Shown here in pieces: positions 62,651-64,000 of a stretch of 64,000 nucleotides of DNA. This DNA comes from Parasphaerochaeta coccoides DSM 17374. GTDB lineage: Bacteria > Spirochaetota > Spirochaetia > Sphaerochaetales > Sphaerochaetaceae. Below the pieces are notes generated by a model that was given only the letters and a program-made list of their open reading frames with translations, was not told where the DNA came from and did no database searches. The stretch is from the NCBI RefSeq assembly GCF_000208385.1, contig NC_015436.1:992001-1056000 (forward strand), given 5' to 3'. The stretch's first letter is position 1; the number at the start of each line of letters is the position of its first letter. Position numbers and translations under genes: made by a program.

Positions 62651-64000
62651 ATGAACGCGCCGGTCAGGTTATCAGAACTCCTTGAGTTTTCCTCCCTTGC
62701 CCATACCCTGGTCTTCCTGAAGGATGGCCGGCCGTTTCCTTTGCCCGACATTGAAATCACATCAATACGACATGACAGCCGGGTCTGCGACCAAGGAAGC
62801 ATATATTGCGCTTTCCGCGGTCTGCATGAAGATGGAATTGACTTCATGGACAATGCCCTGGAGAAAGGGGCTGCGGCTGTTGTGACGGACAGACTTCCCT
62901 CTCGTCCACATGAGGGAGTCCCTTATATAGTGGTTGAGGCTCCACGGCAAGCGTATGCGTTGCTTTGCGGCTCATTCTTCGGCAATCCTGCCTCTGCCTT
63001 GAAAGTCATAGGAGTCACGGGTACTGACGGAAAAAGTACGACAATCGAATATCTGTGGCAGTTACTCCGTGGACAAGGAGTACGTGCGGGACTTCTCAGT
63101 ACCGTTTCATGGGATGATGGCAGCGGATTGGTTTCTTCGCCATACCGACAGAGTACCCCGGAAGCATGGGAACTCCATTCTTTCCTTTCTTCCTGCCGTG
63201 ACCACGGACTTTCCATTGTCATCCTGGAAACCACCAGCCATGCGTTGAGCATGGAATATGACCGGCTGGCGGGCATTGCTTTCAGCGGAGCCATCTACAC
63301 GACAATGACAAGCGAACACTTGGAATTTCATGGTTCCCTCGAACGCTATGTAGACGCGAAGCTGAACCTTGCCCGACGCCTGTTGCCGGGCTCTCCTCTG
63401 GTCATCCCCCATGACAATGCGCGCAAAGACGACATTATGAAGGCAGCTCCTCAAGCCAAGCCATTCATCACTGCCGTTCACCACGGGAAATCATCAGGAT
63501 GTTCCCGGAAAGAAGACGGCATCCTCAACGGAACCTGTATTTCCGCCACTGTCCTCGGCATGGAGCCGGAGCAACTCGCTTTCACCTTTGCCATCAACGA
63601 CAAAGAATTGACGACACTGTGGAGATTTCCCTCTCCATTTCCTTTTCTGCTATCCAATGCTTTGGAAGCGGCGGCGATGGCTCATTCCTTGATTGATATT
63701 CCACTGGAAGCCATCATTGCGCAGTTCGAGAAACTTTCCCCTGTCCGTGGCAGGGCAATTCCCGTCCCTAATTCCCTGGGCGTGACCGTGCTGATAGACT
63801 TTGCCCATACTGCTGACGCCTTTGCCCATGTGATGGAGGAAATCTCTCGTGTGCATCCTAAAGCGGACATCACGGTGGTATTCGGAGCCGCCGGGGAGCG
63901 GGACACCACGAAAAGAGCTCCCATGGGCGCACAGGCCGCCAGGTGGTGCAGCAGAATCATCATCACTGATGAGGACCCCCGGAATGAAGGATATGAGGCA
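62651..64000 (+). CDS. murE: UDP-MurNAc-tripeptide synthetase MurE, 3' end outside window
   Basis: The frame is open for 450 codons from the ATG at 62651 to the window end, so the C terminus is missing. The enzyme adds the third, diamino acid residue to UDP-MurNAc-L-Ala-D-Glu. Visible: SIRHDSRVCDQGSIYCAFRG (UDP domain), VTGTDGKSTTIEYLW (P-loop with Asp), TSEHLEFHG and LIDFAHTADAF, then ITDEDPRNEGYEA. The DPR motif is the m-DAP-binding DNPR type rather than the DNPA of lysine-adding enzymes; in spirochaetes it could accept ornithine. An upstream ATG at 62643 stops after three codons. Confidence 0.94.
   Translation, partial: MNAPVRLSELLEFSSLAHTLVFLKDGRPFPLPDIEITSIRHDSRVCDQGSIYCAFRGLHEDGIDFMDNALEKGAAAVVTDRLPSRPHEGVPYIVVEAPRQAYALLCGSFFGNPASALKVIGVTGTDGKSTTIEYLWQLLRGQGVRAGLLSTVSWDDGSGLVSSPYRQSTPEAWELHSFLSSCRDHGLSIVILETTSHALSMEYDRLAGIAFSGAIYTTMTSEHLEFHGSLERYVDAKLNLARRLLPGSPLVIPHDNARKDDIMKAAPQAKPFITAVHHGKSSGCSRKEDGILNGTCISATVLGMEPEQLAFTFAINDKELTTLWRFPSPFPFLLSNALEAAAMAHSLIDIPLEAIIAQFEKLSPVRGRAIPVPNSLGVTVLIDFAHTADAFAHVMEEISRVHPKADITVVFGAAGERDTTKRAPMGAQAARWCSRIIITDEDPRNEGYEA

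Noticed and set aside
1-64000. Prophage, transposon, CRISPR or integron content
   Set aside because: No integrase, transposase, repeat-spacer array, attachment repeat or tRNA-adjacent boundary was found; composition is even throughout.

Overview
The window is a gene-dense, bacterial chromosomal segment of roughly 50% G+C. I see no rRNA, tRNA, CRISPR array, insertion sequence or prophage gene. The gene content best fits a spirochaete, probably a Sphaerochaeta/Treponema relative: an animal-like (class II) PurE without PurK, a long PPi-type phosphofructokinase, a Treponema-like omega subunit, periplasmic sugar-binding proteins with FARGAKE-type signal peptides, and many sugar ABC transporters. 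This assignment is inference from family resemblance; no marker phylogeny was run.

Region 1 (1-8451, +) is a tight de novo purine operon: purL (3' end only), purM, a purQ carrying two PurS-like domains, purC, class II purE, purF with the cysteine pattern of [4Fe-4S] enzymes, and a purD-purN fusion. Neighbours mostly overlap by a few bases. It converges on an outer-membrane barrel gene and ridA (-).

Region 2 (10.1-15.6 kb) holds a GH105-type unsaturated glycuronyl hydrolase facing a carbohydrate ABC transporter (binding protein, two permeases, no ATPase). Region 3 (16-24.8 kb) is mixed: an orphan trpB, an NYN-domain nuclease, a three-gene SPFH/zinc-ribbon/TM2 membrane module, ackA, a DJ-1 protein with DAHP synthase, and a TPR protein. 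Region 4 (25-29.8 kb) is a complete branched-chain amino acid transporter livKHMGF behind a strong promoter.

Region 5 (29.9-43 kb) carries an acyl-CoA ligase with a WalJ/YycJ-type metallohydrolase, asnS, an orphan LuxR-type regulator, a DUF188 protein, PPi-PFK, a GH2 beta-mannosidase, and an iron alcohol dehydrogenase with an aldehyde dehydrogenase. Region 6 (43-49.5 kb) is a sugar ABC transporter, a ROK repressor and a cytoplasmic GH20 hexosaminidase. Two copies of an inverted repeat, GTTTGT-N11-ACAAAC, sit just downstream of the -10 boxes of the transporter and ROK promoters and tie the cluster together as a likely amino-sugar/chitobiose regulon.

Region 7 (49.5-64 kb) is housekeeping: a YhbY protein with a second acyl-CoA ligase; an overlapping folC-rqcH-memo-pseudokinase operon, which is the most novel-looking group here; rpoZ-miaA; a cytidylate-kinase-like gene; an outer-membrane protein-murC-yicC operon; and divergent murE, cut by the window end. 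Three convergent gene pairs overlap at their 3' ends, so the genome is compact.
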